This document shows positions 50,023-59,592 of a stretch of DNA of 64,000 bases, in pieces. Location of the stretch: positions 372,001-436,000 of the forward strand of contig NZ_VNHU01000001.1 of assembly GCF_008124785.1 (NCBI RefSeq), in the 5' to 3' direction. Both the position numbers and the translations under genes were made by a program. The notes beneath the pieces were generated by a model. The model did no database searches. It was not told the origin of the DNA and worked only from the letters and a program-made list of their open reading frames with translations. How positions within the stretch are numbered: position 1 is the first letter of the stretch; each line of letters starts with the position of its first letter. Source of the stretch: Aquimarina intermedia (GTDB taxonomy: Bacteria > Bacteroidota > Bacteroidia > Flavobacteriales > Flavobacteriaceae).

Positions 50023-53000
50023 TTAATTGAGCTTATAGTAAATGGACTCATTTTCAAGAATAGTTAATAGTTCCGGAGATATATTAACTTTCTGTTTACG
50101 ACTTGGCATATGTAGCTTAAGTTGCTCTGCCATTTCATAAATTACAAAATTTAAGGTATGGTTGCCCGAATAGGAGCTAAGCACCTCTTTTAATTGATCA
50201 ATCCGAGCGTCAGAGAGTTCGTTGATGTCTAACTGGATCGTTAACTTCTTAGCATAGCTCTCCATAACATCATGCAATAACTGAAAACTGTTAAATTGAA
50301 TTCGCGGATCTCCTTTCTTTCCGGTTTCACGATTCGTCCAGCCTTCTTTTATATAGGCTTTTGCATAGACAAAGGTGCTTTTGACGAGAAAGGGCCGGTG
50401 TTTTAAGTATTCTTCTCCAAAAATTCTAAATTCATGGGCGGTATTATAGTCTTCAATACTAAAAATAGCCCAACCTTTTCCATTTTTGGACGTACGATGT
50501 TCTACATTAGTGATAACTCCTCCAAAAGATAACTCTTGGTTGACGTTATTTTCCATGTCTGCAAAATTTTGCAAGGTTGCATTGCAAAAATATTGCATTT
50601 CATATTTAAAATCATCAAGTGGATGACCTGATAAATAGATACCTACAACCTCTTTCTCTCTGGCAAGTTTCTCCATAGTTCCCCATTCTTCACAGGGTGG
50701 AACCACCGGTTCCGGGATTTGCACTTCACTAGCCTCACCGAATAAACTTACTTGTGAAGAATTTTCGCTTTCCTGAAATTTAGATCCGTAACGAATGGCT
50801 TTTTCTAAAAAAGTGATACCATCACCCTCTTCATGAAAATATTGACCGCGATGCGTGTCGGTAAACGAATCAAAACCACCGGCTAGCGCTAAGCTTTCAA
50901 AAGCTTTTTTATTAGCAGCTCTCAAATCGATGCGCTTGGCAAAATCAAAGATTGAGCGATACGGCCCATTTTCTTTTCTGTTTTCTACAATGGTTGCTAC
51001 AGCACCGGTTCCCACACCTTTAATCGCTCCCATACCAAAACGAACCGCCCCTTCTTTATTTACAGAGAATTTGCGATACGATTCATTCACGTCAGGGCCT
51101 AATACATCAAGTTTCATACGTTTACATTCTTCCATAAAAAAGGTAACCTGCTTGATGTCATTCATGTTATTGGATAGCACCGCCGCCATATATTCGGCAG
51201 GATAATGTGCTTTAAGATACGCGGTTTGATAGGCAATCCACGCATAACAGGTGGAGTGAGATTTGTTGAATGCGTAGGCAGCAAACGCCTCCCAGTCCTT
51301 CCATATTTTTTCTAACTTATCCTCAGCATGTCCTTTGGCAGATGCTTGTTCGATAAATTTTGGTTTCATTTTATCAAGAACAGCCTTTTGCTTTTTACCC
51401 ATTGCTTTACGCAAAACATCGGCTTCACCTTTTGTGAAATCTGCAAGTTTTTGCGACAATAGCATTACTTGCTCTTGATAAACTGTAATTCCATATGTTT
51501 CTTGCAGGTATTCTTCACAAGCTTCGAGATCATATATAATTTCCTCTTTACCATGTTTCCGATTAATAAAACTAGGTATATACTCTAGCGGTCCCGGTCG
51601 ATATAAAGCATTCATTGCTATTAAATCGGCAAAAACTGTTGGTTTCAGCTCTTTTAGATACTTCTGCATTCCCGGAGATTCATATTGAAAAATCCCTACG
51701 GTTTCTCCTCTTTGGAAGAGCGCATAGGTTTCTTCATCGTCAAGCGGAAAACTTTCCGGATCTAAATCTACCTTATGTTTTGCCTTTACAATCTTAACCG
51801 TATCCTTAATTAAGGTCAGTGTTTTGAGACCCAGAAAATCCATTTTTAGCAAACCGGCACTTTCAACAACAGAGTTGTCAAATTGAGTACAGTACATATC
51901 TGAATCTTTTGCCAGTGCCACCGGAACAAACTTGGTAATGTCATCTGGAGTTATAATTACTCCGCAGGCATGAATTCCTGTATTCCGCACCGAACCTTCA
52001 AGCACACGCGCTTGATTTAGGGTCTCTGCTTCGAGATCATTCCCTTCGGCAATTTTGAGTAGTTCGTTGATCTTTTCAAGATCATCACTTCTAAATTTCT
52101 TTTTAAGCGTAGCTTCATCGATCCCAAAAATTTTGCCAAGCTTTGACATGTTAGGAATCAATTTAGAAATCCTATCAGCATCTCCCAAGGGAAGATCCAG
52201 TACTCGGGCAGTATCACGGATAGATGATTTTGCTGCCATGGTCCCGTAAGTAATGATTTGAGCTACTTGATTTGACCCGTATTTTTCGATCACATAATCC
52301 ATTACCCGACTACGACCCTCATCGTCAAAATCAATATCGATATCCGGCATACTTACACGATCCGGATTCAAAAAACGCTCAAAAAGCAAGTCGTACTTGA
52401 TGGGATCCAGATTGGTAATCCATAGACAATAGGCAACGGCAGAACCTGCGGCAGAACCTCGGCCGGGTCCGACAGATACATCCATGTCTCTTGCAGCGCG
52501 AATAAAATCTTCGACAATCAGGAAATATCCGGGATACCCTGTTTTTTCAATAACCTTTAGTTCAAAATCCAGACGCTCATCAATCTCGGGCGTAATTTCA
52601 CCGTACCGTTTCTTTGCACCTTCATAGGTAATATGTCTCAAATAGCTATTCTCACCACGTTTACCGCCATCAACTGCGTCTTCTTCAAATTGAAACTGTT
52701 TAGGGATGTCAAATGCAGGTAGTAATACATCTCTTGCAAGTTCAAAAGGCTCAATCTTGTCTACTACTTCTTGTACATTCGTAATAGCTTCCGGAAGATC
52801 GATAAAAAGTTCCTTCATTTCGTCTTGCGACTTAAAGTAATACTCCTGGTTTGGGAGCCCATACCGATATCCACGACCACGTCCTATGGGGGTAGCCTGT
52901 TTTTCACCATCCTTTACACACAATAAAATATCGTGAGCATTGGCATCACCTTGCTCGCAATAATAGGTGTTATTTGTTGCAACAAGCTTGATATTATGTT

Positions 53001-54408
53001 TCTTTGAAAACTCAATAAGTACTGGATTGACGCGATTTTCATCTTCTTGATTATGTCGCATGATTTCAATATATAAATCATCTCCGAATTCTTTATGCCA
53101 CCACAACAGAGCTTCTTCGGCTTGTTTCTCACCAATATTCAGTACTTTACTTGGAACCTCACCATATAGATTCCCCGTAAGCACGATGATATCTTCCTTG
53201 TATTGTTTGATAATTTCTTTATCGATTCTTGGTACATAGTAAAAGCCGTCAACAAAAGCTGTGGACGACATTTTGGCGAGATTGTGATAGCCATTCTTAT
53301 TTTTAGCCAACAGAACAATCTGGTATCCATTGTCCTTGCGTGATTTATCTTCATGATTCTCACAAACAAAAAATTCACAACCAACGATGGGTTTTATCTC
53401 GGTACCGCGCGCATCTTCACCTTTGTCAATTGCTTCTGCATTAGCCGCCTTCACCGCTTTATTGTGACTGGCAACACCTTGCACAAAATGAAAAGCCCCC
53501 ATCATATTGGCATGATCGGTCATAGCTACCGCAGGCATTTTGTTTTTTGCAGCGACCTGAATTAAATCCGGTATACTGGTTGTTGATTGAAGCACCGAAA
53601 ACTGTGAATGATTATGAAGGTGGGAAAATTGAACAGCGTCCAATGTCTCCAGATTTTGTTTTATATCGCTTTGGGAGACATCGTTTTTTTCTTTTTTAGA
53701 AAGCGCTTCGCGAATTTTCTCTGAAGCTTTTTTTAGATTAATATGGCGCAACCCAATCAGCTGTATCTCCGTTGGGTTTTTCTCTTTAAAACGATCAAAA
53801 TAATCCGAAGAAACATCTAATTCTTCTACAGTAAATAGTTGTTTTCTAACTAGCTCAAAAAAACATCGGGTCGTGGCCTCTACATCGGCGGTAGCGTTGT
53901 GCGCTTCACCAAAAGCTTTTCCGAATAAAAATTCGTGCAGTTCGGTAAGCGTAGGAAGTTTAAATTTTCCTCCTCTACCTCCGGGGATCTGACATAGTTG
54001 TGCGGTTGTTTCTGTACAGGTGTCAAGTACGGGAAGATTTTGCAAATCATTGACAAACGAACGTCTATGAAACTCAGCCCCCATAATGTTAATATCAAAA
54101 CCAACATTTTGACCTACCACAAACTTTGTCTTAGATAATGCGAGGTTAAACTTTTCTAAGACTTCATCCAGCGGGATACCTTCCTGCTGAGCTAATTCGG
54201 TTGATATACCATGTACTTTCTCCGCGTCATAGGGTATGTTAAACCCATCAGGTTTAACAAGATAGTCCTGATGCTCGATACAGTTTCCCATTGCATCATG
54301 TAACTGCCATGCGATCTGTATACACCTTGGCCAGTTATCCGAATCAGTTATAGGAGCGTCCCATCGTTTAGGTAAACCAGTAGTTTCAGTGTCAAATATC
54401 AGATACAT
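50023..54408 (-). CDS. dnaE: DNA polymerase III alpha subunit with N-terminal exonuclease domain
   Basis: This 1461-residue replicative polymerase starts at the ATG at 54408; an in-frame TTG at 54414 is the alternative. Residues 1-190 form a DnaQ-type 3'-5' exonuclease: DTETTG (Asp6, Glu8), then VGQNVGFDINIM and HNATADVEAT. A PHP domain begins HLHNHSQFSVLQSTTSIPDL. The polymerase core has PDIDIDFDDEGRSRVMDY and GPGRGSAAGSAVAYC. The C-terminal part has the helix-hairpin-helix and OB folds. In E. coli proofreading is on a separate subunit; here it is fused, as is usual in Bacteroidota. Confidence 0.96.
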   Translation of the reverse strand: MYLIFDTETTGLPKRWDAPITDSDNWPRCIQIAWQLHDAMGNCIEHQDYLVKPDGFNIPYDAEKVHGISTELAQQEGIPLDEVLEKFNLALSKTKFVVGQNVGFDINIMGAEFHRRSFVNDLQNLPVLDTCTETTAQLCQIPGGRGGKFKLPTLTELHEFLFGKAFGEAHNATADVEATTRCFFELVRKQLFTVEELDVSSDYFDRFKEKNPTEIQLIGLRHINLKKASEKIREALSKKEKNDVSQSDIKQNLETLDAVQFSHLHNHSQFSVLQSTTSIPDLIQVAAKNKMPAVAMTDHANMMGAFHFVQGVASHNKAVKAANAEAIDKGEDARGTEIKPIVGCEFFVCENHEDKSRKDNGYQIVLLAKNKNGYHNLAKMSSTAFVDGFYYVPRIDKEIIKQYKEDIIVLTGNLYGEVPSKVLNIGEKQAEEALLWWHKEFGDDLYIEIMRHNQEDENRVNPVLIEFSKKHNIKLVATNNTYYCEQGDANAHDILLCVKDGEKQATPIGRGRGYRYGLPNQEYYFKSQDEMKELFIDLPEAITNVQEVVDKIEPFELARDVLLPAFDIPKQFQFEEDAVDGGKRGENSYLRHITYEGAKKRYGEITPEIDERLDFELKVIEKTGYPGYFLIVEDFIRAARDMDVSVGPGRGSAAGSAVAYCLWITNLDPIKYDLLFERFLNPDRVSMPDIDIDFDDEGRSRVMDYVIEKYGSNQVAQIITYGTMAAKSSIRDTARVLDLPLGDADRISKLIPNMSKLGKIFGIDEATLKKKFRSDDLEKINELLKIAEGNDLEAETLNQARVLEGSVRNTGIHACGVIITPDDITKFVPVALAKDSDMYCTQFDNSVVESAGLLKMDFLGLKTLTLIKDTVKIVKAKHKVDLDPESFPLDDEETYALFQRGETVGIFQYESPGMQKYLKELKPTVFADLIAMNALYRPGPLEYIPSFINRKHGKEEIIYDLEACEEYLQETYGITVYQEQVMLLSQKLADFTKGEADVLRKAMGKKQKAVLDKMKPKFIEQASAKGHAEDKLEKIWKDWEAFAAYAFNKSHSTCYAWIAYQTAYLKAHYPAEYMAAVLSNNMNDIKQVTFFMEECKRMKLDVLGPDVNESYRKFSVNKEGAVRFGMGAIKGVGTGAVATIVENRKENGPYRSIFDFAKRIDLRAANKKAFESLALAGGFDSFTDTHRGQYFHEEGDGITFLEKAIRYGSKFQESENSSQVSLFGEASEVQIPEPVVPPCEEWGTMEKLAREKEVVGIYLSGHPLDDFKYEMQYFCNATLQNFADMENNVNQELSFGGVITNVEHRTSKNGKGWAIFSIEDYNTAHEFRIFGEEYLKHRPFLVKSTFVYAKAYIKEGWTNRETGKKGDPRIQFNSFQLLHDVMESYAKKLTIQLDINELSDARIDQLKEVLSSYSGNHTLNFVIYEMAEQLKLHMPSRKQKVNISPELLTILENESIYYKLN

Positions 54409-54503
54409 AAGCAAATACGTCTTTGAGAATTGTGGTGATAATCAATGCTCAAAAATAATCAAAATTGGCTGCGTTATCACGTAAACTTCTTTAGACTTAT
54501 TAA

Positions 54504-54544
54504 CGAAGTAAGGCTGATTTTATAAAAAAATCAGCCTTACTTCG
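54504..54544. repeat. Long perfect inverted repeat upstream of dnaE
   Basis: CGAAGTAAGGCTGATTTT (54504-54521) pairs with AAAATCAGCCTTACTTCG (54527-54544) over 18 bases with a 5-base loop. It lies between the helical protein gene at 54561 and dnaE, both on the minus strand. No T-run follows, so it may be a terminator, a processing site or a regulatory hairpin in the dnaE upstream region. Confidence 0.7.
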
Positions 54545-54560
54545 TGTGCTTACTAAGTTT

Positions 54561-55016
54561 TTATGCATGAGATTTTTGTACATACATTTTATCTTTGTTG
54601 ATCGCGCTTAGAATTTCATTTTTGTGATTTGCAAAAATTTTATCTAGCGTTGGTGGTAGGTCTTTTTCTTGCAAGAGTTCTTCATAATCTTGAAGTGCTT
54701 TCTCATCTCCTCTGATACACTCTTCTAGGATCAATTTTTCATCATTACTTGAAAAGAATGTTTTTACATCTATCCATGCGCGGTGCAAGTCAGCGCTAAA
54801 GGTTGTATCATCCTCCGGAATTTGGCCGTACTGTAGAATTTCTTTGCGTAGCTCATCGACAAAATTAGAACGTTGTTCTATGCGATTTCTAAAGTATGCT
54901 TTTAATTCGACGCTTTCTGTATTATCAGCGGCTTTCTTATAACCTTCTACCGAATTTACATTGTTTTGTAATAGTGTATTTAGTTTTTCTGCTATCTCTT
55001 TTTTAAAGCTCATCAT
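54561..55016 (-). CDS. DUF2383 (PA2169-type) four-helix-bundle protein, copy A
   Basis: This 151-residue all-helical protein follows the PA2169/DUF2383 pattern: LNTLLQNNVNSVEGYKKAAD, FRNRIEQRSNFVDELRKEI, then HRAWIDVKTFFSS and EECIRGDEKALQDYEELL. Ferritin-like folds of this kind are often stress-induced, and the function is unknown. It lies 64 bases after copy B with a terminator between them. Confidence 0.85.
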   Translation of the reverse strand: MMSFKKEIAEKLNTLLQNNVNSVEGYKKAADNTESVELKAYFRNRIEQRSNFVDELRKEILQYGQIPEDDTTFSADLHRAWIDVKTFFSSNDEKLILEECIRGDEKALQDYEELLQEKDLPPTLDKIFANHKNEILSAINKDKMYVQKSHA

Positions 55017-55033
55017 GTTATATTTTTAGTGAA

Positions 55034-55060
55034 GAAAAGCCCGAAGTACTCGGGCTTTTA
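55034..55060 (-). terminator. Terminator between copies B and A
   Basis: AAAAGCCCGA (55035-55044) pairs with TCGGGCTTTT (55050-55059) around AGTAC. On the minus strand the stem ends in TTTT. Confidence 0.75.
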
Positions 55061-55080
55061 TTGTGTATTTGTCTTCTTTT

Positions 55081-55530
55081 TTAAGAAAAAGAGGATTCAA
55101 AACGCTTTACATCATTTAAAGCTTCTGAAATATTATCGCGATGTTTCTTTAAAATCGTTGTGGTAGAAAGAGGGAGCGAGGTTTCTTTTAATACTTCAGT
55201 ATACTCTTCGGCTGCGGCTTTTTCTCCGCGAATAGTTTCTTCTAAAATGGATTCTTCGCTATTTGCTGAAAGTGCCGATTTAATATTCATCCAAGTGCGA
55301 TGAAGATCTCCTTTGACACTTGTGCCTTTGTCTGGACTTTCTCCAAATGATTTGATCTCATTCTTAATTTCATGTCCAAAATTGTAGCGTTCTTGTGCTC
55401 TTTTGTTAAAATAAGCTTTTAGATCGTTATTTTTTACATTCTCTGCTGCAGTTTTATATCCTTTTTCTGCATCGTAATTTTTTTCCAACAATTCATTGAG
55501 TTGTTTGGCTACTTTTTCTGAATATTTCAT
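55081..55530 (-). CDS. DUF2383 (PA2169-type) four-helix-bundle protein, copy B
   Basis: This 149-residue protein is clearly homologous to copy A: LNELLEKNYDAEKGYKTAAE, FNKRAQERYNFGHEIKNEI, HRTWMNIKSALS and EETIRGEKAAAEEYTEVL. The pair arose by tandem duplication. A TATCTTTA box about 50 bases upstream on the minus strand may be its promoter. Confidence 0.85.
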   Translation of the reverse strand: MKYSEKVAKQLNELLEKNYDAEKGYKTAAENVKNNDLKAYFNKRAQERYNFGHEIKNEIKSFGESPDKGTSVKGDLHRTWMNIKSALSANSEESILEETIRGEKAAAEEYTEVLKETSLPLSTTTILKKHRDNISEALNDVKRFESSFS

Positions 55531-55683
55531 AGTTTTTTCTTTTTTACAATTAATTATTAGTCATGTTTTATTACTATAAAGATATCTTTGAAAACAGTTG
55601 ATGTCAAGCCAATTAACAAGCTTTATGAGATATTAACGGAGATTAACAAACCCTAGCACAGCTTGCTGTTAAATTTGTTAATT

Positions 55684-55716
55684 AAAAAAGCGCCTTACGT
55701 AAGTGTAAAGCGCTTT
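55684..55716 (-). terminator. Terminator of the lipoprotein gene at 55741
   Basis: AAAGCGC (55687-55693) pairs with GCGCTTT (55710-55716) around a loop holding the palindrome CTTACGTAAG. On the minus strand it runs into TTTTTTAAT. Confidence 0.65.
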
Positions 55717-55740
55717 CGCGAAATAGATATGTACTTGGGG

Positions 55741-56592
55741 TTAATATCCGAAATCGAATGTTCCTTCGGTAATTTCGTGTTGATTGCGGGTAGCAAAAGT
55801 AAAAGTACCATTAACACATCTCGTGGTAGTATCGTGGTTTGTAATGGTTATGCTTCCTGACTGGGCAGCAGACTTGTCTTTGTTAAGACTGTAGGTGGCG
55901 CTATACTGTCCGGATCCCGAAAGGGAGTATTCGCCGGAAACTACGTCGATTGGAACTACCAATTCTATAACTTCGTCGTCATTTGTCGCGGTAATTCTAA
56001 GTGATGCATCTTCTACTCCTATTATAACAGCCTCATGTGTATCGCCGATGAACTCTGTAAGATCTATTAATCCTGTCATCGAAGCATTGAGCAAACATGG
56101 GTTTATTGCAATTTCTTCTTCAGAAGTTTCAGGAGTAGGTATTGTACCGGGTATAAGCGGAATTCTATAAAACCATCCATTTTGAAAAGTGACAGCATTA
56201 CCATATTCATCTTTTAAATTTATAAAGTTAAAAGTTCCCGAAATAGTATTGTCTGTACGATTTGTTATGGTTGTGGTTCCCGAAGATTCTCCTGACTTAT
56301 TCAAAAATTTAAACGAAGCATCTGTATAGGCAACCTCACCATGCGTTTGATCATCTAATTTATAACTCCCAACAGAAGATGAAGGTATAGTGATTGTAAG
56401 GGACTTATTACCTGCACTTCCTGATATAATAATGGTACCATCATCAAGAAGTGTGGCTTCTTTTATGTCAGAAATAAATAATTCACCATCAATGGCTACC
56501 TGCAGACCAGGGGTGTTTACTTCAATATCGTTGGAGCATGAGAGTAGGGTGGAAATAAGGCAAAAAAGTAAAAAAGTAGTTTTGTTAATCAT
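55741..56592 (-). CDS. Lipoprotein with repeated beta-sandwich units (DUF6252-like)
   Basis: This 283-residue lipoprotein has the lipobox ISTLLSCSN, with Cys19. Two related units follow. The first contains SSVGSYKLDDQTHGEVAYT and GTTTITNRTDNTISGTFNFI. The second contains VVSGEYSLSGSGQYSATYS and GSITITNHDTTTRCVNGTF. The internal repeat of about 115 residues is like DUF6252 beta-rich surface proteins of Bacteroidota. The role is unknown. A promoter lies at 56648-56677. Confidence 0.72.
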   Translation of the reverse strand: MINKTTFLLFCLISTLLSCSNDIEVNTPGLQVAIDGELFISDIKEATLLDDGTIIISGSAGNKSLTITIPSSSVGSYKLDDQTHGEVAYTDASFKFLNKSGESSGTTTITNRTDNTISGTFNFINLKDEYGNAVTFQNGWFYRIPLIPGTIPTPETSEEEIAINPCLLNASMTGLIDLTEFIGDTHEAVIIGVEDASLRITATNDDEVIELVVPIDVVSGEYSLSGSGQYSATYSLNKDKSAAQSGSITITNHDTTTRCVNGTFTFATRNQHEITEGTFDFGY

Positions 56593-56647
56593 ATACTTAT
56601 AGCATTAAGCTAAGCTTACGGTTAAACCGTAAAAATATTACTGATTA

Positions 56648-56677
56648 CAAACATAGTTGATAAACAGCAAGTAAACA
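56648..56677 (-). promoter_or_regulatory. Promoter of the DUF6252-like lipoprotein
   Basis: On the minus strand TATGTTTG (56648-56655) with TTG (56675-56677) 19 bases upstream, a full match to the TTG-N19-TAnnTTTG pattern. Confidence 0.65.
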
Positions 56678-56869
56678 AGTGTTTATGAAAATAATTACTA
56701 ACTTTTATCGATAAAAATATATTTTTTTCGACGAAATACACTATTTGTAGGTGTTTTTGGGTGTTCCGTAGGATTATCTTTGAAATCGATTAAAGAAGGT
56801 TGACTACTCTATAATATTTACTGGGTATCAAATAAATAGAAAAAAATTAATTTATATATGAAAATAAAG

Positions 56870-56877
56870 TATCTTTG
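56870..56877 (+). promoter_or_regulatory. -7 box of the rpsP operon
   Basis: TATCTTTG followed by C matches TAnnTTTG, 46 bases before the ATG at 56924. A -33 TTG is not obvious. Confidence 0.55.
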
Positions 56878-56923
56878 CAGCCTTTAATTATAATCCGGGT
56901 CGAGTACCCAAAAATTAATTTTT

Positions 56924-57454
56924 ATGCCTGTTAAAATTAGATTACAGAGACATGGTAAGAAAGGGAAACCTTTTTACTGGATCGTTGCAGCAGATGCAAG
57001 ATCAAAAAGAGATGGTAAATTCTTAGATAAATTGGGAATCTACAATCCAAACACTAATCCAGCAACAATCGATTTAGATATTGATGGAGCGGTAAAATGG
57101 TTGCAAAATGGAGCGCAACCAAGTGATACGGCTAGAGCAATCTTGTCTTATAAAGGCGCTTTATTGAAGAATCACCTTGCTGGTGGTGTAAAAAAAGGAG
57201 CATTGACTGAAGCGCAAGCTGAAGAAAAGTTCCAAGCATGGGTATCTGAAAAAGAAGGTACTGTTGATGCTAAGAAATCTGAACTTGCTAAGAAAGAAGA
57301 AGATGAAAAAGCAAAAGCATTGGCTGCAGAGAAAGAAGTAAATGCAAAGCGTGAAGCTGCTGCTGCTGAGGCTGAGGCTGCTGCAAAAGCAGAGTCTGAA
57401 GCTGCTGCTGCATCTGAAGAAGTAACTGAAGAAACAACTAACGAAGAAGAGTAG
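56924..57454 (+). CDS. rpsP: 30S ribosomal protein S16 with long Ala/Glu tail
   Basis: This 176-residue protein has an S16 domain in residues 1-80 ([29 protein letters not shown] in part, [10 protein letters not shown]). A tail rich in Ala, Lys and Glu fills residues about 120-176. E. coli S16 is 82 residues, so the tail is an extension, as often seen in Bacteroidota. It sits 14 bases before rimM, the usual partner in ribosome maturation. Confidence 0.95.
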   Translation: MPVKIRLQRHGKKGKPFYWIVAADARSKRDGKFLDKLGIYNPNTNPATIDLDIDGAVKWLQNGAQPSDTARAILSYKGALLKNHLAGGVKKGALTEAQAEEKFQAWVSEKEGTVDAKKSELAKKEEDEKAKALAAEKEVNAKREAAAAEAEAAAKAESEAAAASEEVTEETTNEEE

Positions 57455-57468
57455 TTGAACCACTAACG

Positions 57469-57996
57469 ATGAAGAAAGAAGAATGTTTCTATCTGGGAAG
57501 AATCGTAAGTAAATTCAGTTTTAAGGGAGAGGTGTTGGCAAAACTTGACACCGATGAGCCCGAAACTTATCTAAATATGGAATCAGTATTTGTTGATTAT
57601 AACAACAATCTGGTTCCATATTTTATTGAAAAATGTTCCCTTCACAAAAGTGATTTACTGAGAATTCGTTTTGAAGATGTCGCTTCTGAAGAAGAGGCTG
57701 ATGACTTAATGAAGGCAGATCTTTACCTTCCTTTAACGCTATTGCCAAAGTTAGACGGAGATCGTTTTTATTATCATGAGGTCATAGGATTTACAGTAAT
57801 TGACTCTAATTTTGGAGTTGTAGGTACTATCAAATCCATAAACGACACTACATCGCAAGCATTATTTGAAATTGATAATAATGGAACCGAAATTTTAATA
57901 CCAATGAATGATGAATTCATTCAAAAGTTAGACCGTGAAAAGAAGGAGATTCTAATTACAGCTCCAGACGGTCTTATTGAACTCTATTTATCTTAG
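57469..57996 (+). CDS. rimM: Ribosome maturation factor RimM
   Basis: This 175-residue protein has an N-terminal RimM beta-barrel (YLGRIVSKFSFKGEVLAKLD) and a PRC-barrel-like C-terminal domain (YYHEVIGFTVID, TEILIPMNDEFI). It matures the 30S head near S19 and S13. Its place after rpsP is the classic arrangement, and trmN6 follows. Confidence 0.93.
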   Translation: MKKEECFYLGRIVSKFSFKGEVLAKLDTDEPETYLNMESVFVDYNNNLVPYFIEKCSLHKSDLLRIRFEDVASEEEADDLMKADLYLPLTLLPKLDGDRFYYHEVIGFTVIDSNFGVVGTIKSINDTTSQALFEIDNNGTEILIPMNDEFIQKLDREKKEILITAPDGLIELYLS

Positions 57997-58000
57997 TTTC

Positions 58001-58714
58001 TTGAGTACTCCCTTCAAATTTAAAGAATTTACAATTGCTCAAGATCGCTGTGCGATGAAAATTGGAACAGATGGGGTGCTTCTTGGTTCATGGATACCAC
58101 TGACAGATAATGAAACCTCTATTTTAGATGTAGGCACAGGAACGGGTGTGATTGCCCTAATGCTTGCGCAACGGTCTAATGCAGAAATAGTAGATGCGAT
58201 TGAGATTGACCCGGATGCTTACGAGCAAGCAGTAGAAAATTTTGAAAACTCTCCATGGGGAGATCGTCTGTTTTGCTACCATGCTTCTTTTCAGGAGTTT
58301 TTTAATGAAATTGAAGAAAGCTACGATGTAATTGTAAGTAACCCTCCATTTTTTACAGAAGACTTCAAATCAGATAATCCACAGCGCAGTGTGGCACGTT
58401 TTGAGGATGCACTTCCTTTTGAGCATTTACTTTATGGGGTATCTAGATTATTATCTAAACAAGGTCGGTTTGCAATGATCTTACCCTATACGGAAGAGGA
58501 GTCGATTCTTAACCTAGCTGCTACCTATACGTTATTTCCTGAAAAAATCACCAGAGTTCGAGGTGCCGCTGCAACTCCAATTAAGCGCAGCATGATAGTT
58601 TTTGGAAGAAGTGAAAAAACTTTTGAGGAAGAAGAACTTACAATAGAAATTTCGCGTCATCAATATACTCCAGAATATGTAGCATTGACCAAAGCTTTTT
58701 ATTTAAAAATGTAA
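58001..58714 (+). CDS. trmN6: tRNA1(Val) (adenine37-N6)-methyltransferase
   Basis: This 237-residue SAM-dependent enzyme is of the YfiC/TrmN6 type. Motif I is LDVGTGTGVIALMLAQ and the N6-adenine catalytic motif is VSNPPFF. I chose the TTG at 58001 (MSTPFKFKEFTIAQDRCAMK) just after rimM; another TTG at 57977 would overlap rimM. Substrate assignment rests on the overall match and operon context. Confidence 0.85.
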   Translation: MSTPFKFKEFTIAQDRCAMKIGTDGVLLGSWIPLTDNETSILDVGTGTGVIALMLAQRSNAEIVDAIEIDPDAYEQAVENFENSPWGDRLFCYHASFQEFFNEIEESYDVIVSNPPFFTEDFKSDNPQRSVARFEDALPFEHLLYGVSRLLSKQGRFAMILPYTEEESILNLAATYTLFPEKITRVRGAAATPIKRSMIVFGRSEKTFEEEELTIEISRHQYTPEYVALTKAFYLKM

Positions 58715-58748
58715 AAGGAGTACCTTTTACGATACTCCTTTTGTTTTT
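58713..58748 (+). terminator. Terminator of the rpsP-rimM-trmN6 operon
   Basis: AAAAGGAGTA (58713-58722) pairs with TACTCCTTTT (58733-58742), then GTTTTT. Confidence 0.85.
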
Positions 58749-58790
58749 AATTGCTTGATGTAGCAATGGTACTGCTTAAATAAGCTTTAT

Positions 58791-59102
58791 TTATTCAGAA
58801 ATCCAATTACCTTCTGCATCAACATATACTTCCATACTTTCTCCATCTTCTTTAGCTAGCTCTAATTTAAAAGCAGAAGCGTCTTGCTTTGCTGAAGCTT
58901 TGCTAATAGTTGCACCTGCAAAATCCTTAGCTACTGCATCGATAACAGGTTGTGGTAAAGTTTCAACAGCTACATCTGTATATTTTTCTTGAGTTGCACT
59001 CACTTCAGTAGTACTATTTACTGCTAAATCTTGTGCTGCTACTGCTTGATTTCCAAATGTAAAAGCTAAAACGGCTACTGGTATTACAAATAATTTTTTC
59101 AT
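58791..59102 (-). CDS. Secreted PepSY-like protein, paralogue 1
   Basis: This 103-residue protein has a signal peptide (MKKLFVIPVAVLAFTFGNQA, cut near AVAAQ). The mature domain carries ETLPQPVIDAVAKDFAGATI and FKLELAKEDGESMEVYVDAE, ending GNWISE, as in small PepSY-like/DUF2874 proteins. It is closely paralogous to the gene at 59660. It is probably periplasmic, and the function is unknown. Confidence 0.78.
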   Translation of the reverse strand: MKKLFVIPVAVLAFTFGNQAVAAQDLAVNSTTEVSATQEKYTDVAVETLPQPVIDAVAKDFAGATISKASAKQDASAFKLELAKEDGESMEVYVDAEGNWISE

Positions 59103-59149
59103 GGTTCTTGTTTTTAATTAAGTTTTAAATTGATAACACTTTATATAAT

Positions 59150-59163
59150 GTAATAATTGTACC
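59150..59163 (-). promoter_or_regulatory. Conserved upstream element of PepSY-like paralogue 1
   Basis: GTAATAATTGTACC matches GTAATAAGTGTGCC upstream of paralogue 2 (60015-60028) at 12 of 14 positions. Both lie about 50 bases ahead of their start codons, which suggests shared regulation kept after duplication. Confidence 0.4.
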
Positions 59164-59562
59164 AAAAGAACTTGCAGTTATTTTATAGTTGTAAGATATT
59201 ATATTTCAATAGTTTAGTATTTATCGTGAATTTTCATTAAGATTTTCTTATGTAGATATTGTGTGGAAATGGCTACAAGAGTGTGGATTATTTTCCTACA
59301 TACGTTAAATAAAGTTGCTTAATACAAAACCGTATAAGCAATTGAGGAGTTTAGTGAGTTAACCAAGAGTTGGTATGTTGGCCCATAAAGTATTTCTGGT
59401 ATTATTTGCAGCTAAGGATACCAATGTTTTGTGTAAAGTAATGAGTTATGGTTAAGAATTATAAATTTGAAAGTGAGACTTGCCCTGAATGTTTTAAGGC
59501 GGTGTGACTATATTTTTAATTCAAATGAATGTACCGTATAGAATTGGTTAAATTTTTTTCAA

Positions 59563-59592
59563 AAAAAAAGAAACCCATAACGGGTTTCTTTC
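59563..59592 (-). terminator. Terminator of PepSY-like paralogue 2
   Basis: AAAGAAACCC and GGGTTTCTTT form a 10-bp stem with a short loop. On the minus strand a run of nine Ts follows. Confidence 0.88.

Noticed and set aside
57161..57463. Minus-strand open frame opposite the rpsP tail
   Set aside because: The Phe/Ser/Cys-rich translation is the reverse of the Ala/Glu/Lys repeat tail of S16.
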